Shown here: positions 9,582 through 43,576 of the stretch, piece after piece
How positions within the stretch are numbered: position 1 is the stretch's first letter
Layout: each line of letters opens with the position of its first letter
Source: Hydractinia symbiolongicarpus
Taxonomy: Eukaryota > Cnidaria > Hydrozoa > Anthoathecata > Hydractiniidae
Direction of reading: 5' to 3'
Length of the DNA: 64,000 nucleotides
NCBI RefSeq assembly: GCF_029227915.1
Contig: NC_079888.1
Span: 6,877,001-6,941,000 of the forward strand
The notes under the pieces: generated by a model
Databases searched by the model: none
What the model saw: the letters and a program-made list of their open reading frames with translations, nothing else
Told to the model about the DNA's origin: nothing
Program-made: the position numbers and the translations under genes

Positions 9582-12500
9582 ATGGACCAGTCTTATCAGT
9601 CCTATGGTGGCCTTGATAGGCCATTGTTTGGAGAATCTAGTAACAGAGTAAGAAATTGTTGTTGTTTTTGTTTAATTTGGAGAAAAAAAATGATATTTTT
9701 TTCGTAAGACTCATGGACATGCCATTCTTATGTTGATTAAAGAAAGAAATAAAGTCATCCACATCACAGAGAAAACTGTAAATTTTGATAATAGCATTCT
9801 GACTGTCCTGATTTAATTGATAGATTGTTGAGATGACGCCATAATTTGGTGGTCTCTTACTTTGTGCAGGAGACTGGGGTTTGATTCCCCTTGGCAGCGA
9901 TTCAATATGAGCCACCCAAACAATGTGAGGGAAATTGGGAAGATGTTTCACGGAGTTGTCTGGTAGAGCGCAGAATTGGGTCTGCATAGTTTAAAAATGA
10001 GCATTAAATACTCTACTACTACTATTTGAGCCATGGCCCCTTTTAGAAAAAATAGACAAGGTTGTGAGGCTAGCCACGTAAAATATGGACATCTATCTAT
10101 CTATCTCTAAGAAAACAAATAAACGAGGGATCCCACAATTGTTGTATTTGTCAATATGATGCCCCATAAGTGGTACATGATAGCAAAATCCACCACATTT
10201 GAAATAAAATTTTTAAATTTCTGTTATTTTTCAATGTATATATCATTCCTTTGAATATTTTTAAAAATTACCTGAAACAATTTTCTCAAATACTTTGTTT
10301 TCTTTTGGATCAAGTAAACCAGAGAAAGTATTATATATTGCAAATGTCCTATCTGGTATGGATAAAGTTGTGTTGCAAGGAGTATTATATATACAGAATT
10401 AAATCAAACTTATTGTCCAAGGATGAAAAGTGCTGACATCCATTGCAGTATATATACCTCAATTGTGGGATCTCTTGTTCAGCTGTTTTGCCTGACTGAC
10501 AGGATAGGTGAAATAAGGTTTTCCCAGATCAGGGTATAAAAGTTACCAATGTAAACTTCTTTCCAAAAGTTTGGGGCAACTTTTGTGCAATAACTTCAGT
10601 TTATGATAGAGGTTGTACAGTTATCAATTATCTTCGTCTCAGAAAATTCTTGGACTATCATTTTTTATATAGAGAGGTTTTTGGCTTTTTGGGCCTTTGG
10701 AATATTATTTGTGGTAAAAAAAGTCCCCAAGGTCAAACATAAACATTGCTTTCATACTGATATTATGCATGAGCTAGTAGAATGTACAGGCTGTAGCAGT
10801 ATTGCCTGACCAAAAACGTCTTTTGTTTGCAAACGGGATATTCAATTTAAAAGCTTTTGTTCTGAAACGTTTTATCCTGGTTAGAATTGAGAGCTTTGTA
10901 TTAGGATGGTGCATTAGTGTCCCATTTACAAACATGATGTATGACTTACAAACGTGTGTGCTTTACTGACCTGTTCAAAAAATTATTTCCCTGTCTTATA
11001 GATCTCAACAAAACTTGATTTTAGAAGCCGATTAGTCACCAAACTAAAAAAAACTCCTGATATTAAAGAGGGCAGAGTTGGAATGTTTAGCTTGATTTTG
11101 ATGTATATACAGCCTTATAAGTTCAGTATTGTCTCCTATATGGATGTAATCTACCCATTAAACGGATAATTAAGGGAATTTCAAAGTAAGCCTTCAATCT
11201 GATTCCTTTCGAAACCGGCATTGGAGTAACCCAAATGTGGGACTCTAATTATTGGACATCTTTTTTACCATACAAACAACAAAATTGCAGCAGTTATCAA
11301 TCAGCAGAACAAACATTTTATGGCAATTTATTAAGGAAATTTCTAATTGAGAAAAGTGTATTGAAAGTATATAAAAACAAATAAAATTGCTGAGTTCTTT
11401 GGAAAATATTTAGTAAGCTATCATTAAACAATAAGAGTGAAGTAATGTTTTTTATATATAATTCTAACATTTATAAACATAAAAATAGAGAATTAATATT
11501 TTACCCTTCTGGTATAGCATATTTCACGTAAAAATGAAATTTGCACGATCAAGCAACTTAATATATCATAAGCATGAACTGAGTCTTTTTTTTCATTTTT
11601 TACATAAGCATATCCCAGTCATATATGCTTATAAAAACATATAGAGTAACCAAAGTCTACAATTAGAATGCTAGATCATTGACCCCCCCTTTAAATGTTT
11701 AGATTTTTCATGTCCTCTCCCTTGTCTTAGTTTGTTGGAAAGATGGGAACCAACCTTTCAATAAGATATTGTTAAAGTACTGCCCACCCCCATAAATCCT
11801 GTCATGACTGCTAAGTTTATGTGATGAAGACACTGTAAATAAAAAACTACATTTGTATTTATTCACATGTATTATCAAAATATTATACTTAACATTAATC
11901 AATGTGGACAATACAAACATTGGTTATTTTTACTTATTGCTGAGTATGCTAAGTTTCTTATACACCGAGTGGAAAAGGATTTTAAACAAACTATCCACAC
12001 ACTCACCCTATCCAAGCACTTCTGAAATTTGGTACATTTTGCTTAATTGGGAAGTCTTTTGTGTATAACCCTAACATTGTTTGGACTGTCTTTTTTGTAA
12101 ATTACACAAGTTTCAGTAATAGTGAAGTTATAATAGACTAGTTTTTAATAGACTTGAAGCCTAACATGTCATATCACAGGCATGTAGTACTGTTAATGAA
12201 CAGAGAGTGATCTAAAAAAAAGAGATCACAGATTAGAACAAGGAATAACAGTGGTATACATTCCGAATTAACATAAAACACGTCAGCAAGTGCTTAAGAA
12301 TTGTACTGAATGGGTTTCATAAACCTACAATATCAAAAATAACAGTAAAGGGTTTACAAAAGTATTACTAGTGTTGCTTATAAAAAACTCTTCTGCTATA
12401 AAACACTGCAGTTCATCCTCCAACATTGAATGACTAATCTAAGCAATACGGCACTTCAAGATTTTTGTATAAAAAAATTAATATGTATATTATGCAGGAA

Positions 12501-14839
12501 ATATGTCTTTCTTTGTTTTTAACGCCTGAAATAATCATGTCGTAAATAAGACAGGTGGTTGGTTAAACAAAGAGATAATTATGTCGAATGTCCTTACTAT
12601 AACTTTTCAAATATAGGCACCACATCTTTTTATAGGTGTAAGATGTTTACAAACTGTTTACTAGAGGCAGCCAAAACTCTCTGCTCGTCCCTTTATGTTT
12701 GTTTTAAACAAACGTCAATGTTGTGGAACCAATATTACTTTTATTTGTCTAAACATTGAAATCATTTGTCAAAGAATTTTTTCTGAAATTAACAAAAGAA
12801 TTGCTTGCATTTGCTTAGACAGTGTTTATTTTCTTTTTAGGAAAAATATATCAACTATGCATTAGGAATTATAACTGTGGTTTTTGTTGTAGTAAGTATA
12901 CTAATGCGCTTCTCTCTTTTTTTTTATGAATCAGTATGTATTGAATTAAAGGTTTGTGTTTAATAATATTACGTCTATTTGATTAACATAAAATCACACC
13001 TGATAATTGAGTATTTAAATTTCACACACATGTGGCATGTTCGGTTTAGTTTGACATATATACATACATATTTTGTTAGATGGAAACATACAACTATTTA
13101 TCCATTAGAATTGTCTTTTATAAACAACTTAATTAAGTTACCTTTAAAATACTAGTGTTACGGTAATCTAGGGTACTTTGGTTGCAACGCCTTCTCTAAA
13201 CTCCTCAATTTTCTAATTTTGAATTTTTCTATCAAAACTCCTTTAATATTCTCCTTTTTTTATTTTCACATTGCAAGGGTTGATGACGCCTTTAAAAAAC
13301 CTTTATCAGCGTTTCAAGCTCTACAAATTTACAGTCATTGGGCCCACAATTTCGCCAAAAATGTTTTGTATGTGCACTGCTGACATCAGCAAAAGGCTTT
13401 AAACAACCTATATTATTTCTATTGTTTTTATACCTAAGTGGACTTTTTCACGGACTAATTTTTTCTTCACTTGCTCTGCTATCTTTAATATTTTTTTGGT
13501 AAACTAGATTTCTTTGCAAAATATAAAAACCTTAAGTCTCCTCAATTTTTTAAATATGAAAACACCATTATCTTCCTAAAAAACGGAAAATTCTCAACAA
13601 AGTTCATCAAATCTCCTTAAATATGACTCTATAAAAAAGGAAGGCTTCCTGTTGTTTAATTAAAAATAACGACTGGTGAAACTTTATACGAAAGACTACT
13701 TAAATTGTAGATTGTATGAAAGCACCTTTCTAGAGCACGACAGATTGTGTGAAAAATATACTTTGTAGAAGTTAATGAAACTTTTCTTTTAGGCCACAAT
13801 AATTGGAGCAATATTACAGTTCAATGTACCACATATCTTCCTAGCTGGAGCAATCTTGATGAATTGTATCACAAATATTTTACTGGTGAGTAGAAGAAAG
13901 AGAAGCTGCTATGTTATTTTTAATATGCTTCACAAATTATTAATTATGCACCATAGACATTGTGGAAAGATCATAGTTGTTTTTTAATTTAATTTTTTAC
14001 CACCAGGAAATTGGGATAGCTAAGGTGGGGAAAATTACGCTGGGTCTCAAACAATTTTTCTGGAGTCAGAATAATGACCGCGCTTTTTGATTAGTTAATT
14101 CTATTGTTCTTTGCTCACGTAGTTAATATTTTTGTTTTTGTTTTAAGCGCGAATAACATCACTCACCCGAACAAACTTAAATAATTTTTGTATTATTTAA
14201 GAGGGTAAGATGTGACCACGCCGACTTTATGCTCATTTGGTTAATTGTAATTTGGGGTTTGCTAATGAGGTGGATTTGGATTTTAGGGATTTGCTTTAAC
14301 ATTTGTTTGCGTCTAAGCTTGCGTTTGAAAGAAACGGAATTTGTATCTTTGAAGAAATCTTAGTTAACTAGGCTAATTCTAGTAAAATTAATCACACATC
14401 CATGTGTAAAAAAAAGCCAATCATCGTCTGTTAAGCTCATACTAATAGTTATATATTTTAAGAAATTAAAACAAATTATGACATATTATGACAGTATAGC
14501 AATCGTGATCATAATATTAAATAAAAACATTGCAGTAGCTAGTACAAAAGTTGTGATCGACATTTTGCTATAATCATATCAAGTTCTGCTTTAATCCTTT
14601 GTATTCCTAGACTAGGCCTTAAGTGACAAAGTAAAGACCGGTGTAAAAAGTGCCTGGTAGAATAAAGGCCCATCAATCTATTCGAGAAATTTTTTTCTCA
14701 TCACATGTTTTTGTTATTTTTATAGATATATTGGTATCGACAGGGAGATCTTGATCCAAAGTTTCGCAGATTAATATATTACAATACTGTAGTCACTATC
14801 CTTCTATGCATTGCAGCATTTGTGATATTTTTTGCATAA
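9582..14839 (+). CDS. TMEM243: Transmembrane protein 243
   Basis: Four exons: 9582-9647, 12841-12891, 13793-13885, 14726-14839, joining in frame to 107 codons plus stop. The human protein is 118 residues. The start (MDQSYQSYGGLDRPLFGESS) matches the family N-terminus, which contains a similar GLDNRPLFGE. The last exon opens with IYWYRQGDLDPKFRRLIYY, almost identical to the vertebrate signature. Hydrophobic stretches in exons 2-3, exon 3 and exon 4 give three or four membrane spans. TMEM243 is a small conserved membrane protein of poorly known function. Exon 2 is only 51 nt. All four introns have GT-AG ends (GTAAGA, GTAAGT, GTGAGT donors). Intron 1 (9648-12840) contains a SINE. Confidence 0.92.
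9835..10108 (+). mobile_element. tRNA-derived SINE with (CTAT)n tail, copy A
   Basis: The head has box-B-like GGTTTGATTCCCC (near 9878). The body includes GTTGTCTGGTAGAGCGCAGA, TTGGGTCTGCATA and AATAGACAAGGTTGTGAGGC, and it ends ATGGACATCTATCTATCTATC. A second copy in the opposite orientation at 42831-43130 shares the body and tail, so this is a dispersed family. It lies in TMEM243 intron 1. Confidence 0.65.
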
Positions 14840-16425
14840 TTAGTATTTATTTTGAAAAGCAACAGTGCTACTGCGCCATGTTTGATTCAGTTTTGGAATC
14901 GCAATGGTTGTATCAACCCTCCTACGCAGAAGTTTTATTTTTATATATACTTTGGAAGTTTTTCCAAACATTGCATTATTTTCTCCAAAAAGTTGTGTTC
15001 TGTTGGTTTAAACAAACATGCTGATGTTATTTTTATGTTCTGCGAAAACACATCATAAAATATGCAAGGTCTAGAGGGTTATTTTTCGTTCATTTTTTGT
15101 TGCATTAGAGCTTTTTGAAATTCTCATGTTGCTTTTAGAAAATTTTAACCGCGAATTTTCTTACATTGCAAATATTCGCGAAAATAAACACATGCAAAAT
15201 TTAATTCATTAGCAAAATGAATTACTCGCATAATAAATATTTTTTCTCACTCTCATAAAAATGTAAACAGAATTCGTTTTCTTGCCAGACTGTTATTAAA
15301 AGCTATTCTGTAATTGTTGTTATTTTTATCGTGCTGCAGCAACAGTTACCATTTTTGTTTATATGAAATGCTGAGTCATGACAAGTAAAATGGTGTTTTC
15401 GATTTTTTTTGTTGCAAATTGCACGTTCAACTACTGTGTTTTATCCGATAGATAGTAAAAATTTCCCTTCTCGAAGTAGAAAAATTCCGTCTATATTTTT
15501 AGTTCATGAAGTTCCTACTAAAAATTTATTTCATGAAATTACTATCCATATTTATGTATAATTTTTTACATTTTTTTATACATCTTACATATTTGAGAAA
15601 TAGTGTTAGGAAGACATTTTAAATTCTTGTAATAGTTAGAACATGTGTTTGTACGGTTAGATGGTGATTCTAATAAAAAATAGAGATGTATTTTTAAATT
15701 ATGACTTTTAACCGGGTTGGCTTTATCCGGGAAGAAGAAATATTTTAATCGTGAAGTTCTTGCGCACATTTTAATTTTTGCGCTAGACTGTTACGCAAAC
15801 AATTGGTTCCGTGAGAATGATATTGTTGGAGCATTTCACCGCACGCAAAAATTAAATATGCGCAAAATCACGAAAATAAAAGGCGCGAACTTTTGCTATC
15901 ATCTTTGCTAACATGGCAAGCATTTCTCTCTTTTAACGAAAATGAAGATGGTCGATATCGAAACCATTTGTCACAAGATGAACAGTTTAAGATCATTTCA
16001 ACAGCAAAACATCTGAATAAATAATACACAAAACATCTGAACAAATATGAAAAAAAAACCGCCTAGTTGTTCTGACTCAAAAAATCATATATCTCCATAA
16101 AGCCACCTTCAATTTTAAATTTCAATCCATCTTTACTTTTATTTCAAAAGATTTATTCTCTGGCATAATTTGTTGATCGTGCAAGAAATTAAAGTTTAAA
16201 ATTTTAAGTGGTGATCACAAATAGATATGTTTACACAGCTTGGCTAGCATCTTTAAACCTGATTTTTTGCTCACTGACCCACCCACGTTAGCCTGCAATT
16301 AGTTAATACAGTCAAGTTTCGGATCATTCTACGCCGGGAGAGAATATTGAGTAACACGTTTAACATAAGAGGGGGAATATCTTGTAAAATCATTGTGCAG
16401 ACAGTGGTATAAAAAGTAATACAAG
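14840..16425. other. Intergenic between TMEM243 and the Dkk-like gene
   Basis: Contains the TMEM243 3' UTR and AT-rich DNA. An imperfect inverted repeat lies at 15761-15780 (GCGCACATTTTAATTTTTGC) and 15846-15864, and Fold-back-like AATTTTCGCG motifs occur near 15150-15240. A TATAAAA at 16408-16414 is only about 12 nt before the next ATG, too close to be a normal TATA box for it. No gene is supported here. Confidence 0.5.
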
Positions 16426-17492
16426 ATGAAGATGTTGATGCTGGCAGCCACATTTTTGTTTGTTGTTGTTTCGTGTGAGGAAAAGCCAACGGATATTCTT
16501 GGACCAATCCTAGGAAAGGTAAGATTTTTACGCATGCGCATTGTGTCAAGTCTTAATGTCATGGTATTTTATTTTAACTAACTTGCCGGTTTTGCTTTCC
16601 ATAAGTTTCATAATTCCGACTACTTTAATTTTGAAAATGTAAGCAACAGACCTAGCTTCAACCGTCTTTTCTAATCGCGTTCTCTCAAGATATATTAAAC
16701 ACCACAGTCAAGAAGCACCATAGTCAAGAAGCGCCACAGTCAAGAATCATCAGACCTCCTTGGTCATATCTACTTTTTCACTGTGTTTCAAACAAAATAG
16801 TCGTACATCATGTCGTTTGAGTGGAGATTTACTCAAAGATAAATCAAACGGCATTTTATACAACCTTGGCCCTAGTACTTTTGTTTAGAGCTACATGGAA
16901 CTAAATGCAGGATAAAATTTTATTTGAGTCTTTCTATTGACGTCACTAATATAAATATCAGATTTTCAAAATCATCCTGCCGCATGATGGACGCATGTGA
17001 CAGAAGATATAAACCCACCCTAAATAGAAGTTTATTTTGTCCTATTTGTTTTATTAGAAATGCTCATCGGACACTGACTGCGATATCAACGAATGCTGCA
17101 CTCCAACATTTGCACTTGGTCACAGATGTCGAGGACATCTTTCTGAAGGTTCTATTTGCGCAACCTTTACCGAGGTTAGTACTATAGACCGTCACTCTCC
17201 ACCACAGACTTAAAAAATCCACTATAGACCACACCTGTACTTTACCATTTTAATTACAAATTATACAGAACAATTTTTTTATGCCAGGGTGTGCCGTAAG
17301 CTGCTATGGCTTACACATGATCTAAATCAACCTCGATTTCAAAAGAGATTTTTTTCCTTTTTTTAGACTGTTCTAAATCGACTTCATCGAAGATGTCAAT
17401 GCGAGGCTGGAACAACATGTACTCACACCTACACAATTGTTGGCCTGTACAAAGTCAACAAATGTGTTAAAGACAGTCCAACCACAGTGTAA
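16426..17492 (+). CDS. Secreted Dickkopf Cys2-like (colipase-fold) protein
   Basis: Three exons, 16426-16518, 17058-17174, 17367-17492, in perfect phase, giving 111 residues. The N-terminus MKMLMLAATFLFVVVSC is a signal peptide. The mature part has ten cysteines spaced C-5-C-4-CC-9-C-9-C-14-C-1-C-5-C-14-C. This nearly matches the second cysteine domain of Dickkopf proteins (5,4,0,8,9,16,1,5,17) and, less closely, prokineticins. Shared motifs are SSDTDCDINECC, LSEGSIC and RRCQCEAGTTC. Dickkopf proteins antagonise Wnt signalling by binding LRP5/6 through this domain. Small Dkk proteins with only this domain are known from Hydra (HyDkk1/2/4). There is no N-terminal Cys1 domain and no AVIT start as in prokineticins. 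Alternatives are an astakine/prokineticin-like cytokine or a venom peptide of the same fold. Intron 1 holds a short tandem repeat (16698-16748). Confidence 0.78.
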
Positions 17493-18012
17493 TTTGAAAC
17501 TCACTAAAAGAATATAATCAACTTATGATTTGTTTGTGTTTGGAACCCCGGGTGTACGACCTTCAGGCGCGATAGTGTAGAACATCAATGACCTTGCCGA
17601 GAATTTCTAATCTCTCTTTTTGACTATATACCGAACGTCTTACGCTAGAATTGCATGTAAAATTTAAATTCACCGTCGATAAAGTTTAGAAGACTAGATA
17701 TCCACACCGGTACTCCAAAACTATCATCGGTAAGCATTGATGAATTGACATCTACTGCACGCTTACAAGAAATCTTGCTTAAATTACAAACAAGAAACTT
17801 TGTACAAATTCCAATTTATTTTAAATAACAGTTACACACAGCTCATTTAATACGTCTGCATTTCGTACTTAAACAAAAATGTTCCAAGTATTGCTGGAAA
17901 AAGAAAAATAGAACATTCCTTGAAAAAATGTAACAGTTAATTTTAACGGCATATACATTTTTGACTGTTAGTATTCAACGTCAAAAGTAATGACGTCACA
18001 TATGCCGTCATT

Positions 18013-32765
<14,753 letters not shown>

Positions 32766-33607
32766 TGTTGTTTATATTCTATTTTTTATACTAAATTAAA
32801 CATATTATACCATTTATTATGTAAACAAGCAAACAGTTTAATCATACAAAGTAAAAATAGTCAATTATTCCTAATTTCTCTAATTTTAAACTCAAAAGGC
32901 AAGTATTATCTTCCTTTCTATGAACAAAAAAGCCTCCAAAAAACATGTAACACTTTTTAAAAACATGACGATCAAGTGTAAGGATAGGATATAACTACTA
33001 TGCAACCTTTATAATAAAAGCAATTTAAGGTTTCGCTTTAACTTTATCCAAAATTTAAGTCGAGTTAAGGCAAGCTTAATTTTTTCTTAAAAAACACTTT
33101 TAAATGTTCTTATAAGCCTTAGGGAAGTTAACAGGTTTTTACTTAAGGTCTCGGAAACACTTGTAATAAGTTTTGTGCTGAATAAACAACTTTAGAAATT
33201 ACAGAGAGGGGCTAATCAATCCCTCCACCAGCATTAAAGAGCACCCAAAAAGCTCAGCCCGAATCGAGTTGATTTTAAAGTCAGCCAGTGATGTTGAACT
33301 AGGATAAGGGAAGTTAATGAAGAGTGAAAACAGATTTTTTTTCTTTTGCATTCTTCAGTATATACAAGATTAAAAAAAAAGTATAATAAAAATAACAGTG
33401 AAAATGCATACAGAGACAAAAATCGAAATGAGATTTGGAAAGTTTATTATAAAGAAATACATTCTTCTTATAAGCAAGGCAAGAGTAGATAATTTTTTTA
33501 TCTTGACAGTTATAGTAGAAAGGTCAACCACAAAATAATGTTTAAAGAATTCTTTCCAGCATATGTAACATGGTTGTGCCCCTCACTTTATTTCTTCTTT
33601 GTAACAT
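32766..33607. other. Spacer between p38 3' end and RNF123 start
   Basis: About 840 bp of AT-rich DNA. It must contain the RNF123 promoter and 5' UTR (start context AACAATGGCT) and the p38 3' UTR. No TATA box, repeat or gene is evident. Confidence 0.5.
33587..33592 (-). other. Polyadenylation signal of p38 MAPK
   Basis: AATAAA on the minus strand, 15 nt after the p38 stop codon. The 3' UTR may be very short; later signals are possible. Confidence 0.45.
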
Positions 33608-40124
<6,517 letters not shown>

Positions 40125-42830
40125 TGTTTTGATTATTTAATGATGACCTAAAGAGAAAAGCACAAAGGCATTACAAAAAAGTTAAAAGAATGATAGCAGC
40201 CCTGTGAATTGAAAGTCCTGATTTTGCTGACCCACAACGAATTTAGGGGGGTCAGGTTGTTATATTCTCCTTTACTCTGGGGGTTTAAATTAAAAATTTA
40301 CCTTAACTAATATTTTTTTGCAGACAAGTTATTCTTTTTATTCATTGACTTTGTTTCCCTTAGATCAGGAAAGTCGACTTTTTAAAGACCGAAATAACTA
40401 AAGACTCTACATATAAAAAGGAGTTAAGTGATTTTCCTCTCTCTACAACAAAGATGTATATATTAAAAACTCAACATAATTTTTTTCTCACTTTTTTTAA
40501 CTAACAAAAATTCAAAAAATGTATTAATCTTCTCCCAAAGCCTCTTGCTAGTAGCGAGGCTATAACAAACATTCTAAAACAAACTTGACAAAGCAAAATA
40601 TTTTTTAGCATCCTTTAAAACAAGGCCGACAAGACATATAGAGTGGCATAAAAAAGGTGTCCTTCAATCAATGTATAGCTCGGCTTTCAGGTCGATGCAC
40701 AGGGCTGTGACAGTAAATGCATACTATGTATAAAGCTAAAACTTGCTCTCAAAGGTGATCCTTTGTGTGGTTGCAATCTTGGTGCATTTCTATCAAATTT
40801 AAAAATTATATACAGCCATTGTAAAACAACAAAAACTTTGCGCAACCTTTTCTTATGACAAATGGATTGCTTGTACAATTAAATTTATGCGTGTGATTCA
40901 TTGTGTGTGGCATAAATTTTATCACCAAGCCTGCTAACCCATGTTGTCACAAAAAAGAGATGCATCATTGTACAGCACCTATGGTAATTTACTTTGCCTG
41001 ACTTTTTGATAATTTTCTGTTTGTTTCCTGTACGTTTCTGCATGTTCTTAAGCTGTTTCCTGTTTTAGTAAGTACAGACATATTCTGTTTTTCAAACAGT
41101 GAGTTCCTGTAGGGCTGCAAGTTAAATTATTGGTGTATTTCAATTCTTAAGAAGGATGCAGGCTTGTTAAGCCAAAATTGAGTTTTTTTCAAGACACCAA
41201 ACTCGTCTGAAAGCCTCTATGGCATATAAAGCTAGCGTATATATACTGTTTGTATTATGTGAACGTCTAAATTACGTGATTTCACTTCTTTTGTGAACTG
41301 TACATCTCTTTTCGCTGGCAACACTGCATGGCTATGACATAATATCCTTAACCTTTAGTCTACGATCTATCATATTACCAATTTCACAAGTACCAAAACT
41401 TTTGTACTTTACAGAATAGGCAGCCTAACTTACTGATGAGAAAATTGTTTCGCAGTGGGAGTATATATATATAATGTGATTTTAACCTATTGTGATCTCT
41501 GTAATTTTGTTCTTGGAAAAAGTTACCTTGTTTGCTTAAAGCCTATTTTCCACTTTAAGAATGTTTTCCACAGAACAGACGTAGGAGGCAACTGAACTAT
41601 GCTCCAGAAAAACAAATACTTTTTTCCGCTGTTATATCTTCGGCTATTTTTTACATGTCTAATCACACAATGCCTAGTGACTTTTTATGTGCGATTTTAC
41701 TACGTTAAATAATTGCCAACGCGAAGGTACTTGGTTTGAAAATATGTCGGTAATTACCTCGGCAAATGCTGAGTGCCTTATCAAATTACAAAGGTTGTTA
41801 CCGCCCTTAATCCTATTCGTGCTGGAGAGGAAGGGGTGATGCAGCACCCTCTCCCTTCCCTCTTCAACTTTTTCCATAACTTTTTAAGGCCTTATAGTCA
41901 CACCTTGGTATTTTATTTGCCTTCCAAAATATATCCTTTTGAAATAAAAACCATACACAAATGTGTGACATGTTGAATAATCAGTAACTTTCACAACCTG
42001 TGTGTCAAATTAAAGTCCTTAAAAATAATAATCATGCACAACTTGCTTCTCAAATAAAAAGTCCTTTGAGATAAAAATCATGCACATTTTATTTTTCGTT
42101 TGATTGCTCAGCTATGTGAGAACATATGCAGAATTATTTCTATTTTTTTAAAAAAAAATAATCGTTCATAAAGAACTTTATGCAGAATTATTTTAATTTT
42201 TTTTAAAAAAAATAATTTTTTGTAGAGAGCTTTCGTTTAGCCATGTAAAATATGCACATCTATCTATCTACCTTTAACAAAAAGTAAATATATCATTTAG
42301 CATTTCTCATGCAAATCTTTCAGATGAGTCCAACTTGTAAAAGTACCTTGGGATCCGTTTAAGTTTTATTTTACATGTTACAAGTCATTAACTTTATGTT
42401 ACATGTTAGCATTTTAATGTATGTTATTGCTGTCTTGTTCCTCTGTTCTTATGTCTGTTAACTGCCCATTATGTTACTTGTGAGGTTCTTTTGTTTTTAT
42501 ATTATTAGTTTGTTACGTTTTACATTTTTGTGTTTTTACTTTATGTGTGTATTGCTTGTGTGTGGTGTTGTTTGGTGGTGGTTTAGTGAACTGGTTTACT
42601 AAGATATTTTGTTTTGTTTTTATGTTTCTATATCTAGTTCTTTTCGTGTGTTTCTTTGCTTTCTTTTATTATTTACTCTTTTTGTTTTTGTTTTAAGTAA
42701 AGTTTTGTATTTTATTTAGCGTTTATGGATTAAAACCTATCGTTTGTGGCAATAACTTATATCTGTTTGAACCTAACAAATAGTGTTGACTTGTGTGTTT
42801 GTGTGTGACACTAATACTGGCTTTGATAGA
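40125..42830. other. Intergenic, upstream of p38 MAPK
   Basis: AT-rich DNA with the p38 promoter and 5' UTR at the left edge. A short SINE-tail fragment ends near 42270 (ATGCACATCTATCTATCTA). At 41925-42220 there are degenerate repeats of a TCCTTTTGAAATAAAAAC / ATGCAGAATTATTT type. No exon with convincing coding character was found on either strand. Confidence 0.5.
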
Positions 42831-43130
42831 TAGATAGATGTGCATATTATACATGCCTAGCCTCACAAATATCAAGGGATAAACCCAGTCTATTTTTTCC
42901 AGGAAGGGCCATATGGCTTAGATGGAGAGTCCTAGAATATTTAATGCTCATTTTGAAGTATGCAGACCCAATTAGGGCCTGTGCTCTACTAGACAACTCC
43001 CGGCAACATCCAATGGCCCACACAATGTGCCATTTCCCCAATTTCCCTTGCATGGCTTTGGTTAACCCGGGGCTATGGTAACATTTACTCGCCCATAATA
43101 AATTGCGGTCAAAATTATTGTCCATAACTG
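42831..43130 (-). mobile_element. SINE, copy B (reverse orientation)
   Basis: The complement of this stretch repeats copy A at 9835-10108: GAGTTGTCTAGTAGAGC, TTGGGTCTGCATA, AATGAGCATTAAATA, TGTGAGGCTAGGCATGTA and an ATCTATCTATCTATC tail (here TAGATAGATAGATG at the left edge). The head is more diverged than the body. Confidence 0.65.
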
Positions 43131-43576
43131 CTGAGGTGGTGTATTCTAGAATTTTTGAAAATACTTGACTTTCTTTTTAGGTAGCTAGCTAAAAAAAATT
43201 TTTTTTCTGTTGCAGACTTGGGCTATAGCTAGCTATAGTTAGACTAGCTATTATAGGAAAATACTTGTGTCACAAGCAAACAAGCTGATATAAATAAAAA
43301 ACTAGAAGTAAAATATCGTTATTTTGTAGCTCACAGCTAGTTATGTAGATCGTTTGAGAAATTATAACAACCTAGATGTCATTTTATTAGAAAGAATAAC
43401 CAGCATAATCTGTTTTCCATGTCATTTCGTGTACCACACCGCTGTAGCACCTCAAAACATTTTTGCTTATCGAATTTTAAAGGGAAAACACTATGCAATT
43501 TATAATCAGCCTCGTTTTAAAATTTTCTTGGAAATGGAACCGACGCGATAAGCAGATCATTTGAACTACACGGCCA

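Noticed and set aside
16408-16414. TATAAAA upstream of the Dkk-like gene as a TATA box
   Set aside because: It is only about 12 nt from the start codon, which would leave no room for a transcription start and 5' UTR.
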